Assembly: GCF_000350225.1 (NCBI RefSeq) | Contig: NW_005178587.1 | Span: 248,001-312,000 of the forward strand | Reading direction: 5' to 3' | DNA: 64,000 bases | Source: Chondrus crispus | Lineage: Eukaryota; Rhodophyta; Florideophyceae; Gigartinales; Gigartinaceae | Shown here: positions 10,577 through 20,900 of the stretch, piece by piece | How positions within the stretch are numbered: position 1 is the stretch's first letter | Layout of the letters: the number at the start of each line of letters is the position of its first letter | Notes under the pieces: model-generated | The model's input: only the letters and a program-made list of their open reading frames with translations | The model's database searches: none | What the model was told of the DNA's origin: nothing | Program-made: the position numbers and the translations under genes

Positions 10577-10832
10577 GAAATAAAGGAAAAGGAAACGGAA
10601 CCCCCGAGCGCAAAGGATAACGTAATCTATGGTAAAAGGGAGCGTCTTGGGAAAGACAGACTTCGACCGAGGCGATATTCAACTCTGGCAACTCGGGTTA
10701 GATTAGGAAATGAAGGGAAAAGGAAGGGGACCCCCGAGCGCTGAAGGATGCCGTAGGCTTAGGTAAAAGGGAGCGTCTTGGGAAAGACGGACTTCGACCA
10801 AGGCGACATTCAACTCCTGCAACTCGGGTTAC
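10577..10832. repeat. 130 bp tandem duplication
   Basis: The sequence from GAAAT.AAGG to AACTCGGGTTA occurs at 10577-10702 and 10707-10832 with high identity. Landmarks such as CCCCCGAGCG fall at 10601 and 10731. It is preceded by an A/G-rich run (about 10540-10600). No coding sense is seen. Confidence 0.8.
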
Positions 10833-11068
10833 CTTTACTGACTTGGTCGTCAGAGGGCTAAGGTATATATCGCCCCGCCGGAGCCACTACAGTGGCTCGC
10901 GGCGCTAGATCCTAAATGTAATCTAGTGTCAGCAAAATTAATGCCAACTAATTAACTAAATAAAATGGAATACTTCAAAATTAAAACTGTGCAATTATTC
11001 ACACGTGTGTCCCCCAACCCGGACTACTTTTCATATCCAAATATTTTCCTTTTTTTTCACGCCCCTTT

Positions 11069-11338
11069 TCAGATGCGTATTGCACTACACAGCTCGGTGG
11101 CCAAGTTGGCTGCGTAGAACAGGGCGGCGCGCCGACGCCTTCGCGCTGGAGCGGGGGCCGGGGGGCGGGGGTGGCGGGGGCGGGTGTGGCGGCGCGCGCC
11201 GAGCGCGCAGTGTAGCGCACCGCACAGCACGGGCGCGGGATCCCGCGGGGGCACGCCCGCACACATGTATGGCACGAGGCGCAGAAACGCGCATGACATG
11301 GTCGCCGCGGCACATGCGCCGCCCGGAAACACCCTCAT
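11069..11338 (-). CDS. Hypothetical GC-rich frame, 89 aa
   Basis: A minus-strand frame with strong third-position GC gives Ala/Arg/Pro-rich protein ending AALFYAANLATELCSAIRI before a TGA. The central part is a C-rich (on this strand) low-complexity run (PAPAPARRRRR). It could be the last exon of a gene whose upstream part lies in the scaffold gap. No family is recognised, and GC-rich DNA opens frames by chance. Confidence 0.25.
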   Translation of the reverse strand: MRVFPGGACAAATMSCAFLRLVPYMCAGVPPRDPAPVLCGALHCALGARRHTRPRHPRPPAPAPARRRRRAALFYAANLATELCSAIRI

Positions 11339-11408
11339 TACACCGCTTTACACTCTGCTATACCTCGCCTGTACCTCCCGTACCCCGCTACATAACCTCC
11401 TTGCGCTC

Positions 11409-11508
11409 NNNNNNNNNNNNNNNNNNNNNNNNNNNNNNNNNNNNNNNNNNNNNNNNNNNNNNNNNNNNNNNNNNNNNNNNNNNNNNNNNNNNNNNNNNNN
11501 NNNNNNNN
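11409..11508. other. Assembly gap, exactly 100 N
   Basis: A run of exactly 100 N, the usual placeholder for a gap of unknown size. Sequence to the right begins in the middle of a gag gene and sequence to the left is host-like, so the true distance and content are unknown. Confidence 0.98.
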
Positions 11509-11973
11509 CTGACAGGGGAATCGAGACGCGAATCCTCGACGAGCGCTAGCCGACTCTGTAGCTGGTCGACTAGCGCTCGGAGGTTCTCCAAGGATTGGGA
11601 GACGCGGTCAAACCTTCCTTCGCGAAGCGAGCGTAGCTCTTCCATACAGCGCGTATATACCGCGTCCGAGACGTCAATTCGAAGCGAGGTCCGGACGTCC
11701 TCGATGTATTCCGCGATCCTGTCATACATCGCGCGAGCGCGTCCTTCTGAAAACCCAGGCGACGGTTCGCGGTCGGTAGGACCTGCGGCGCCGCCGCCGA
11801 AGGGGGCGCGCAGCGCGCCTGACTCGGAGGCGCGGCGCGCAGTTGACTCCATATTCGCCGGTTCCGTCTGAATCGAGTTCGCGGTTCCTTCTTCCATTTC
11901 GATGCGCGCGGACGCGGATCCGAACGATATTCTTCTCGCGATAATCGCGTGGCCTTCTAGGTCGGGAGACCAC
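11509..11973 (-). mobile_element. E2: gag 5' fragment abutting the E3 3' LTR
   Basis: This stretch is almost identical (about four differences by eye over 465 bases) to the start of the E3 gag at 24757-25217, including the primer-binding region. It runs directly into the LTR at 11974. On the minus strand the order is therefore E3 internal region, shared LTR, then the start of another internal region. That is what a tandem LTR-internal-LTR-internal array would give. The rest is lost in the gap, so an assembly join of two copies is the alternative. Confidence 0.8.
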
Positions 11974-12635
11974 TGTAGTATAACACCCCCCAACGGAGAG
12001 GGGTGTATACTTAGCTCGATGTAGACCCGTACGAGGGGCGAGAAGACGGGGAGAACACACAGCTCACGGGACAGAGAAGCGGGCCCTGGTAGCGTGGTAG
12101 AGCGGGACGGTTGGGGACGAGCGTACGCGCGGGCCGATCTACGCCTCGACGCCCCGGAGCAGCGCTGGGTAACGTACCAGCGCTGACGGGCGGAGGCGGA
12201 TCTAGGCTCGCTCGCGTACGCGGCTGTCCCCTACCCGCTTTGTCCCGGTTAACGCGCGCGAAGGCGGATCGCGCTCGTCAGTTAAGCTGGAAGACGGACC
12301 TAGGCGGTAGGTCGTGGACAAGTCCGTGCTTGTCCACCTACCCCGCCGCCGGTCGCGCTCGTATTTAATGTATACAACGCGTCTATCATAATACTACAGT
12401 ACTGGTATGCTGTAGTAACTTACTGTAGCGCGGGTCGTCCCGCGCTGTAATGCTGTCAGCCGTCGGGGCTGACAGCACACGTGTGAGACGCGTACTGTAC
12501 GCGCGGTGGTACGCGCCTCCTACACGTGTACGCGTGTGGTCCCGCGTCCTTCGTACACGTGGGGGTACACGTGTGCGCCGGTGTGGTTCGTATTGATCTG
12601 ATCTAAATCTAATCGCGAACCGCCGTTATGCCACA
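11974..12635 (-). repeat. LTR family A, 3' LTR of E3 (662 bp)
   Basis: It begins TGTAGTATAACACCCCCC and ends GTTATGCCACA on the plus strand. A TATTTAATGTATA box lies near 12362-12374. Rightwards from it come hairpins at 12427-12446 and 12451-12477, then several ACACGTG palindromes up to about 12580. The last eight bases contain the ATG that opens the antisense frame, so this LTR is positioned as an antisense promoter. Confidence 0.92.
12427..12477. promoter_or_regulatory. Hairpin row in LTR family A
   Basis: There are two neighbouring stems: AGCGCGGG/CCCGCGCT with a TCGT loop, and the 11 bp perfect stem TGCTGTCAGCC/GGCTGACAGCA. A weaker stem (ACTACAG/CTGTAGT) precedes them. The same row exists in LTR family B at 2101-2188, where differences in one arm are matched in the other. 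The signal may be structural RNA or a cruciform in U3. Function is unknown. Confidence 0.65.
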
Positions 12636-15213
12636 CGGCCCCATCCTCAAGAGTGAACGTCCGCGTTCACCCTTGAGGAGTGAGAGAGCCATGTCCGACC
12701 CGGTCGCTTCCCGAGCCTTAGTCCTGTCCCCTCTTGATCCGGCGCTGTCTTCGGCGCCGTCCACCAATCGACCTTGCTCCCCTTACGTCCCCGCCGTACT
12801 CCGTGCCCCCTGGTTTTGCATCCTCATCCACCTCTCCTCACCCGCCGCCGCGGGTGTTCCCCGTCGTTGCCACTCACGCGCTGCTCACCGCGTCGTCGTC
12901 CTCATGTCGTCGCTTCCGGAGGCGCGTCCTTCGTCTGGGGGCCCTTCCGTCGGGCTCCCCGCGCTTCCGCCGTTCTCGGGGGCCTCCGTGCCCCCGCGTG
13001 CAGTACCTCCCCCGGGCTCTTCTGGGGACTCTGTCGCGCATCCTTCTCGCGCAGGGGGATTTGTCCCTCCCGCGGCGCCCGTGCTGCCACCCTTCCAGAA
13101 GAGTCGCGGCCCCTTGGGGTCCACCGGGAGTGTGGAATTTCGTCCCGCCTCGTCGGGGGCTGCGCTCCCCCAAGGGGGCGACGTCGAACGCAGGAAGGTC
13201 GGGGAGGTTCCTCCTGACCACATGTCCGACGCGCCGCGTATGAGCGCGCCTTACCAGCCGCGCCCCGGGTCGTATGGGGCATGGGGGAGCTGCCGGCAGC
13301 CGGGCCTCCTGCCTCCGAAGACCCGAGGTAATCTCGACGCGGGGGCGGAGTTGGCCGACGACACCACCCAGTGGTTTGGCACTGCCCTGGCCCGCTCGAT
13401 GCCGCTGCCCGTGGAGCGGCTCAGGTTCCCGTGGCGTCGTTACGCCAGAACGGGGATCACCCTCGCGGAGTTGTTATCGCGTGACGTTTTGCGCCCTGAC
13501 CTCATGCGCGTGCGTCGCATTTACGAGGCAGGTCGCGTGGACGAGGCCGGCCTCGTCCTTGCTAGGCTGACGGGCAAGGGCGGGGGAGTTCCATATCAAA
13601 TCCCCGACGCGATCCCTTGCGACAGGACGTTCGCGTACAAGTCCGGCGAAGTCATCTATGTCGACCGCATGGCCGAGCACCTGGTTGGTCGTTTGCCGGG
13701 CGCCCCGCGACGGTTCATCCTTTCCGAGGTTGAGGAGCTCTACCTGAGTCCCCGTCCTTATGCCTATTCGAAGGCTCGCGTGGCTCTCCAGAAATCGGCG
13801 AGCTCCCTCATGCGCCTCTACTCGGTCGCGGTGTCGCCCCACGATTGGGCGACCTACCGCCACTGCGAGGAGGATGACGGCCGCGTCTTCAGATCGGCGT
13901 CCTTCGAGCAAGGTATCACTCCGAGGGACTTCCCCGAGCTACCGGAAGCTGTGCGGGAGTCCCTTCCGTCTTTCGGAGTACACGCGTTGCTTCCGTATGC
14001 TTTAAAGCATTTTGGTTACGCTTGTGCGGACCCCGACCATCCGGCCCACGCCGAGCTTGTACACAACTTCGAACGTGAGTGGGCGTGGGCCCTGGGTAAC
14101 GCGTTTATGGCCGAGGTCCACATCAACCGCCGCGTGTTTGTTCAGCCCACGGGGGTCCTCGCGTTGCTTGGAAGGGTTGCTTTCGACCTCCCCGTGGTAC
14201 CACTCCACCCCCTGGAAGTGAACTCCAAACACGCGATGTGGGACCTCGCCTCTGTGCTAACCCTTATGCACCGCGCGTGTCAAGTCTCTGAGTGTACGCA
14301 TCGCCCGTGGACCGACTACACCACGGGCGAGCGAAGCGCTTTCCTCCTGTACGACCTGCGGTCCGACGCGTTCGTCGCGAAGCCGGCCTCTCCCCAACCT
14401 TCACCGATTGCCACGGGGAGAGGGGCCGGTGTGGGCTCCGCCCGTCGCGAGGCTCAACGTAAGCGACACCGAGAGGTGGACAGCGATGTCCCGGCCTTCG
14501 CGCCGTCGCGCATGATCAATTTCCAGTGGCCGGAGGCACCCGGTGTGTCTCCTCAATTTGCGTCGGGGGTTCCGCCTGTTCCCCCTCTGAGTTTGGCGCG
14601 TCAAGACCCTACTCCCCCTTCCGCGACGCCACAGCTCGTCTTATCGCTGGGGGACATCTTGGCCATTCCCGGCCTGGCTCGTGCCCTCGGGACCTCGTCT
14701 CGTCGGGTTTGGAAGGTTGGCGGGTTGTTGAGCACCCTCGCCAGCTGGTATCTTACGCGCAGCGACGAAGCACGCCGGATCAACGCGGAGCGGGAGGTCC
14801 ACGCGACGGACCTCCGCCGAGCTCAAGGAGCTTTAGACAATTTCCGTGAATCGTCCCGTCGGCAGTCGGAGGCTCTCGAGCGTGCTCTGGCGGATCGCGA
14901 CCGATACCGCCGCGAACGAGACGATCTCCGTGTCGCGGCACAACGAGGGTTCGCGACACCCCGTCACACTGGGGCGTCCGCATCGCGCCCCGCCGTGCGG
15001 GATCCTTATGTCCAACCGGGATACGAAACCCTCCGTGCCGAGGGTGGTGGCTTCACTCATGACGCGTCGGCCCACGTTTGGCCGCGGCACGGCGAGGTCA
15101 CCATGCCGTCGTTGGAGGAGCTCGGGTCGGAGGTGCCCCGGCACCCGAGCTACTGTCCCCCGCCTTCCCACGTTTCTGGTCCGGCAGGCGCTACTGATGG
15201 CACGAGCCATTAG
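12628..15213 (+). CDS. Antisense cargo protein of E3, 861 codons, unknown family
   Basis: A long frame runs opposite to gag and pol. The first ATG (12628) lies in the last eight bases of the LTR; the ATG at 12691 (MSDPVASRAL) is an alternative start and is also kept in E4. Residues 1-240 are Pro/Ser/Arg-rich and probably disordered. Residues 240-570 look globular (ADDTTQWFG, NREWAWALGN-like, YDLRSDAFVAKP). A basic patch (RREAQRKRHREVD, about 606-618) could be a nuclear signal. Residues about 712-770 are a charged coiled coil. I recognise no domain and no gag, pol, envelope or transposase motif. A related but broken copy in E4 (28873-31284) shows more synonymous than amino-acid-changing codons. 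The role is unknown. Confidence 0.75.
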   Translation: MPHGPILKSERPRSPLRSERAMSDPVASRALVLSPLDPALSSAPSTNRPCSPYVPAVLRAPWFCILIHLSSPAAAGVPRRCHSRAAHRVVVLMSSLPEARPSSGGPSVGLPALPPFSGASVPPRAVPPPGSSGDSVAHPSRAGGFVPPAAPVLPPFQKSRGPLGSTGSVEFRPASSGAALPQGGDVERRKVGEVPPDHMSDAPRMSAPYQPRPGSYGAWGSCRQPGLLPPKTRGNLDAGAELADDTTQWFGTALARSMPLPVERLRFPWRRYARTGITLAELLSRDVLRPDLMRVRRIYEAGRVDEAGLVLARLTGKGGGVPYQIPDAIPCDRTFAYKSGEVIYVDRMAEHLVGRLPGAPRRFILSEVEELYLSPRPYAYSKARVALQKSASSLMRLYSVAVSPHDWATYRHCEEDDGRVFRSASFEQGITPRDFPELPEAVRESLPSFGVHALLPYALKHFGYACADPDHPAHAELVHNFEREWAWALGNAFMAEVHINRRVFVQPTGVLALLGRVAFDLPVVPLHPLEVNSKHAMWDLASVLTLMHRACQVSECTHRPWTDYTTGERSAFLLYDLRSDAFVAKPASPQPSPIATGRGAGVGSARREAQRKRHREVDSDVPAFAPSRMINFQWPEAPGVSPQFASGVPPVPPLSLARQDPTPPSATPQLVLSLGDILAIPGLARALGTSSRRVWKVGGLLSTLASWYLTRSDEARRINAEREVHATDLRRAQGALDNFRESSRRQSEALERALADRDRYRRERDDLRVAAQRGFATPRHTGASASRPAVRDPYVQPGYETLRAEGGGFTHDASAHVWPRHGEVTMPSLEELGSEVPRHPSYCPPPSHVSGPAGATDGTSH
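12639..12677 (-). promoter_or_regulatory. Terminal purine tract and hairpin next to the 3' LTR of E3
   Basis: On the minus strand GAGGATGGGG lies four bases from the LTR, in the position of the polypurine tract that primes plus-strand DNA synthesis. Overlapping it is a 14 bp stem with one mismatch (CTCAAGAGTGAACG .. CGTTCACCCTTGAG, 12646-12677). A second copy of this sequence occurs at the end of pol. Confidence 0.65.
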
Positions 15214-17459
15214 TCGTGCGGCCCTGCTATACCTCGAGGTTTCTTCCTCGACTCGTGCTTTCCCGTAAAATCGATAGATCCTTTTTCCTTACTTGGCGTC
15301 GGTCCGTGATGTCGCTCACTGACGGACCGTCCGACCCTTCCCTTTTTCGTCGCGTTACGGCGTTGGCGCCCCACCCCGTCCGATGGGGCGAGCGAGGGGT
15401 GTGAGGTCGGCAATCGAGAGCCACCTTCGCGTCACGTACGCTCCGCGGCCCTCGACACGTTTTCCAGTACAGAAACTATTGCGTTAAACGTATACACACG
15501 CCGGGGTGGAAAGAAGGCCCCTACGTTGGCCAAAAATGCGTCCCGTCCCATGTGTGGCTCTTCCCCCTTTCGTACGGTCCCCTCCGCGCGACTGCCGTTG
15601 TTCCGCTCTCCTCCCCTCTGCTGCTGTTACACGTACGCGGTGCCATCGGCTATCGTAGCCATCGTAGTCGCGCGATCGTTTCGGGGATACAGCAGTGTAC
15701 CCTTGCTCTCGTCTCGATCGGATGCCCCACTCTTTTGCCGCTAGCGACCCTAATTTTCCTCCTTTCAACGTCACCCTGGGTTGAATTCGGTCCCGGACTC
15801 TTTCTCCGCACGTCCCCTATTCCGTATCCCTTGTATCCGTTTCTCCCCCGACATTTTCGGGCTCTCGCCGTCCTGGTGGACGATCTCGGGTCCATTACCT
15901 ATTTATCAGGTCACGTGTTCCTCATTATGCCCCTACAGTTGGGGTCGAAACCAGTCTCCCCGTCCTCGTCGCCTTCCCCGACAACTCTCTCTTCATACTT
16001 CGCGTAGGGTCCTTCCAGCATTTCGTATCTTGTCATTGATCCCACGTGCGCAAGGGGTGACCCCATGAGTTGCCCTTTCAGGTCCTCCAGGGATAATTTC
16101 GTTCCATCGTTATTGTTGTCCGTACGTCGATAATTTCCCGTCACACCCACTCCGGAAAGTCCCCTGTCCGTCAGGGATCGGTTCATGACGCGTAATGAAA
16201 GGGGAGGGAGTCGAGCGAGCCTTCGAAAAGGTACTTCGCGGACAATTCGAGCCGTGCGCGCGATGCTCGATAGCCGAGGGGTGAGATCGTAAGTCGTTCG
16301 GAACTTTGTCCCTTCTCCACCGTCGGCCGGGCCCACCTGGGAGGAGTGAGCGACAGGGCCCCGCCCGCATCACGGCCGATGCTGCTCAGGCGACGCGCGA
16401 CGCTGTGCTCATGTTCCGGGGCGACCGCGGTCTCCTGTCGTGGCCTGCTTCCGCCCGTGCTCGCCTTACGGGTTCCCCGTCATCCTCCTCGCAATTCCGC
16501 TTCGCCACCGGCCCGAGCCGCTGGCGCGACATCCTCAGAATCATCCCGTGCGAGTTGTCTTGTACACCGCGTCCGAGCCATGTTCTTCTACCGGTCCCCT
16601 GTTCCTTGGCAAGTAGATCGCCACGCGCCACGGAAGCGGGCGTCCTGCCCTATCCGATCTCGGGCTTGCGTCACACTTGGTGTCGCCTTGGCCAGCGCGG
16701 CGCCCGGGCGCGGCGCGCGTTTGTCTTAATCTCTGTGTGCACGCACGCGGGAAAACAAACGTCAGAGAGTAGCATAGGGAGGGTTGCGAGGGATCGCGTC
16801 CCTGGCGCGCTGGTGTCACGGTCGCGGTGGCTTTGTCGCCCTCACGATTTGTTCCCGTACTGTGCGGGGAGGTGGTCGTGGCGTGAAGCAGACGCCCGCG
16901 AGCCCTCCGACTCCGAGGAAGAAATTCCGGCCGACGTTTCGGAACCGGGAGTCGGTCGCGCGCTCGGTGGTTAGGTAAATTGCGACAGCTTCGTCGTAGG
17001 CCCCTTGGGCGGCGCGAGCGCGACTGTGTCGGCGTATTCGCCTGGGGGAGGAGTCAGGGTCCGCTCCGGTGCCCTCTCAGTGCGGGGTGGCTCTTACCCC
17101 CGCGGAGGGCAGCTTGCTTCGCGCGCTGACCTTCGCTGTCCGATTGCGTGTCGTTCCTGTCGACACTTGTCCTGTCGGTCGTGTGCGCACGTGCGCACGT
17201 GCGTCTTGCCCCACTGTACGTCACGCCTCTTTTTTTTGATTATTTCCAGAGGCGGCGGCGGTTTGGCATACAGTGTCATTCGGACTGTATTTTCCCCATA
17301 TTTTTGGTACGTTCCCCAAAATAATTTTGGGTACGTGGTAACGGATTGGCTGGAGGGGTATGGCGGCCCGCGCGGCTTTCTAATTCTGGTGGGCCCGCCC
17401 TTTTTTCATCGGTACCCCTTCGGTCGTGCGCGGTCGCGGGATCATGAGTAGCCCTACGC
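15214..17459. other. Cargo block of E3 without a recognised gene
   Basis: This sequence lies between the antisense frame and the end of pol. Overlapping open stretches occur on both strands (for example plus 16306-16974), but none is kept in the matching part of E4, so I do not call them. Patches are shared with E4, notably ACAAACGT..AGTAGC near 16755 and 32677, and the stretch 17180-17340 (CATACAGTGTCATTCGGAC). This points to conserved non-coding or spliced RNA sequence. Confidence 0.55.
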
Positions 17460-17804
17460 GTGGAGCTCGTCGCGACCGTTCGCGTCATTTCCTGGCTAGG
17501 AGGGTTACGTCGCCCTCCCACTTCTAGTTGGCAAGTGCGCGACACGCTTCGTTACCAGCGGTTCGAGCCGCTTGGTATTTGTGTGTCGCGCAGTGAGCTT
17601 GGGCTGTCCATACGTATTGGCGTCGCTCTTGTTTTCCGGTTCAAGTACTCGATCGGCGAGTGTTATCGTGACGCTCTCGCGTATCTTGGGAGATCGTATG
17701 CTCCCCTCCTGTACTTGATGTTCCAGGGCTTGCCATTTTCGTTGTACAGTCCGTGCTGTCTTCGCTTTTCGCGCTTTGTTGACGACGTCGGTCGTGTTCG
17801 ATGA
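17460..17804 (+). CDS. Second small antisense frame of E3 (114 codons), unknown
   Basis: A plus-strand frame begins GTG at 17460 and ends DDVGRVR. The corresponding part of E4 (33476-33721) has a similar frame: PLGI.VSRSELGLSI, IG.C.RDA, LYSP.CLRFS, DDV.R.R. Similarity at the protein level with many silent differences suggests it was once coding. No ATG is present at the start, so it may be a downstream exon of the main antisense transcript. No domain is recognised; the middle is hydrophobic. Confidence 0.4.
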   Translation: MELVATVRVISWLGGLRRPPTSSWQVRDTLRYQRFEPLGICVSRSELGLSIRIGVALVFRFKYSIGECYRDALAYLGRSYAPLLYLMFQGLPFSLYSPCCLRFSRFVDDVGRVR

Positions 17805-17934
17805 GCTTGATTGTCAATTCGTTTTGGCTTCTCGCGCTTTCGTTGGCGGCCCCGGTTGGGTACGTTTGTCCGTTCGTATGCGTCATCTGTTCCTAACCGC
17901 GACGTGTTAATTACGCGGTGACGAAGCGGTTGGG

Positions 17935-17971
17935 GGCCCCCTTCTCAAGAGTGAACGACCGCGTTCACTTC
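17935..17971 (-). promoter_or_regulatory. Internal purine tract/hairpin at the pol end of E3
   Basis: GGCCCCC..CTCAAGAGTGAACG..CGTTCACT repeats the sequence found next to the 3' LTR. On the minus strand it reads as a G/A tract (GAGAAGGGGGC) preceded by the same stem. The pol stop codon falls in it. By position it could act as a central polypurine tract, as known in some retroelements, or it may be the scar of the cargo insertion. Confidence 0.6.
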
Positions 17972-17984
17972 GGAGGTGAGTTCC

Positions 17985-20900
17985 CTGCCTGTACGCGTTC
18001 TCAGTCGTTTTGCGTATCGCGACACTAGCTCCTCGGGAACATGTGTTCGTGCAGTCCAAGTGGGCTTGTCTTAGTCAGCCCACTTGATGAGGAACTCCGT
18101 AGTTCCGTCCTCTACTACGCGATGCTTGAGCAGACGCTCGACCGCGTACTGCGTGCCCTCGGTGACCTTGTCGGCAAGGTCACCTGGGGTTGTTGCACTT
18201 GCGCGTGGCGCGTCCGTCGGAGAGGGCGCGTACACGCAGCGGTCCGCCGAGACGCGCTCCGTCACCCCATCACGGTCGATCGTGATGGTTCGTTTGTCGT
18301 TGGCCAGTACGCGGTATGGTCCAACGGCCGGTGACGCGAGCTTGTTCGACGTCTTTGCCCCATCGGTGGGGTTGAGGTACACGTAGTCCCCCGGCTTGAG
18401 TCGCGTGTTAATTCTTCGTACGCGTTTATCGAAGTCGCGTTTGTAGCGGGCTTGCGTACGATGCAAGCATTCGTAAGCTTTTTAGATGGTCTCGTCAAAG
18501 GTCTTGAGAAACTCTGCGCGTTGAGTTTCCTTGCCCCGAGGGGGCGCGTCCCAGTCGGCTCTTCGAAGAGAGAACTCCGGCGGGGGTCTGCTGAGCACGA
18601 GCTCAAAGGGTGTCGTACGCGTGGTTCGGTGTACGTGGGAGTTGTACGCGTACGTAAGCGGTCCCACGTACACGTCCCAATCATCCTGATGCTCGTTGAC
18701 ATAGTTCCGAAGCATCGACGCGATAGTCCGGTTGTAACGTTCAACCTGTCCATTCGTCTGGGGATGATACGCGGACGTATATAAGTTAGTTATCCCCAGT
18801 ACGCGACACACGCTGTGGAAGAACTTCGCGTTAAATTGAGGACCGTTGTCCGACAACAGCGAACGCGGAACGCCGTATTTGAAGACCCACGCGTCACAGA
18901 ATGCTGTCGCGACAGTGTACGCGGTCACTGTTCGAAGCGCGACAACTTGTGTTAACTTAGTGAAGCGGTCAGTGATAACGAGGAGGAAACGTTTCCCTGC
19001 CTTCGTCTTCGGGAGCGGACCCAAGATGTCAATCGCGAGGCTCTCGAGTGGCCGCTTGGCGGGGAACAACTTCAAACGGTTGAGGTGTTTCCGCAACTTG
19101 ACCCCGTTCATCGCGCAGGTCCGACACCCTCGCACCGTGGCAGCGACATCTGCAGCGAGATGGGGCCAGTAGTACTTGCGTCGAAGGGCGAAGTACATAC
19201 GATTCTGGCCTGGGTGTCCCGCGATGGCCGGGTTGTGGCACAAGCGGAGGAGCCTAGCGCGGAGCGTCCGAGGTACCACCACCTGGACGATATCAGGATC
19301 AAAGGGGTGTCTCCGTTTGAGCACCCCTTGGTGGTCCTCGAAGAACGCGGAGTCCCGGGACTCTGACTGTCGTGCCAAGACGGTTTGGCAGAAGTCATCC
19401 ACGCGTTGCTCCTCGACTATCTCCTCTATCGTAAGAGGGGCCGGGAGGTCGTCCTGCGGTGGTGCGACCGGAGAGTCGGGCGCGCCGCCGTCGGGGTTTT
19501 CGGCGCGCTCGATGTCGGCGGCGTCGAACTCGTCGTTCTCCTCCCAAAACGAAGTGGGTCCTTGGAGAGCGGGGGATTCGTCGTCGCCTCGCGGTTCGTC
19601 GCGCATTCGTACGCGCGACCTCGTCCTTGACCCGGCTTGGTTCCGTGTCGTCACGAAGACATGTACGGCCTGTTGGTCACAGCTCGCGGTACAAACGTGG
19701 TCCGCGAGCTCGTCAGATACGTCTCGAACGGTCGTACCCCCGTCAAAGGTGGGAATGTCGTCATCCACCTCGACGATGGGGCGAGGGTCATCGGCGACAC
19801 GAGGCGTCACGAGGCTTGACAGGGCATCGGGCACCTGATGCACGCGCCCGGGACGGTACTGAATGGTGAAGTCGTATTCAGCCAGACGTAGCCGCCACCG
19901 GGTGAGTCTTCCGGAACTCTCTGTGAGGGACATGAGCCACCTCAAGGCGTCGTGATCCGTTCGGACGGTGAACTTCGTTCCCTCTACGTACGGCCGTAGT
20001 GTGCGGACGGCCCACACTACGGCGAAACACTCGCGTTCAGTCGCGCTGTAGTTCCTCTCGCTGTCGTTCAGCGAGTAGGACCAGTAGCCGACGGGGCGCC
20101 AGTCGTTGGACCCGTCGTGCTCCTGCAACAGCGTGCAGCCAAGCTGATACGCGCTCGCGTCCGTATCTATCATGTACGGTCGTCCATACCGCGGAAGCGC
20201 GAGTATAGGTGGGGCGATCATCCGCGACTTGAGCTCCTCGAACGCATGTAGTTGCGACTCGGTGGGATGGTCGAAGTCGGGGTCTTCATCCTTGCGCGTC
20301 ATATCCGTCAGTGGACGGGCGATTTTCGCGAATCCCTTGACAAAGCGGCGGTAGACGTTGCACGCCCCGAGGAACGAGCGCACCTGCGTCAGCGTCCTCG
20401 GGAACGTGAACGTCCGGAACGCGTCGGCTGCGGTCTCCGCGACGCTGAGCTTACCTGGGGATATAACGTGCCCCAGGTAATGGACCTTGGGCTGAAAGAA
20501 GCTACACTTCTTGAGCTTGAGGGAGATGCCGGCGCTCCCCAACAGGCTCAAGACAGTGTCGAGGTGTTTCGCGTGCTCCTCGTGCGTACGCGAAAAGACG
20601 ATGACATCATCCAAATAGACGAGGCAAATCTGCCAACGGACGCCTGAGAGGATGATGTCGAGCGCGCGCTGAAAGGTGGCCGGTGCCCCTTTCAGCCCAA
20701 ACGGCATCCGTAGGTGGCGAAAAGTCCCCATGTGCGTGGTGAACGTCGTCTTGTCACGGTCCTCCGGCGCGACTGGTATCTGCCAGCGTCGTGAAGACTG
20801 CCGCGTCGCCCAGCGAATCTATACAATCGTCCATACGCGGCAGCGGATACGAATCCGCTAGCGTCTTCGCGTTCACGCGCCGGTAGTCCACGCAGAACCG

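Noticed and set aside
16306-16974. 222-codon plus-strand frame in the E3 cargo block
   Set aside because: No matching frame in the E4 counterpart, no recognisable domain, and high GC alone can keep it open.
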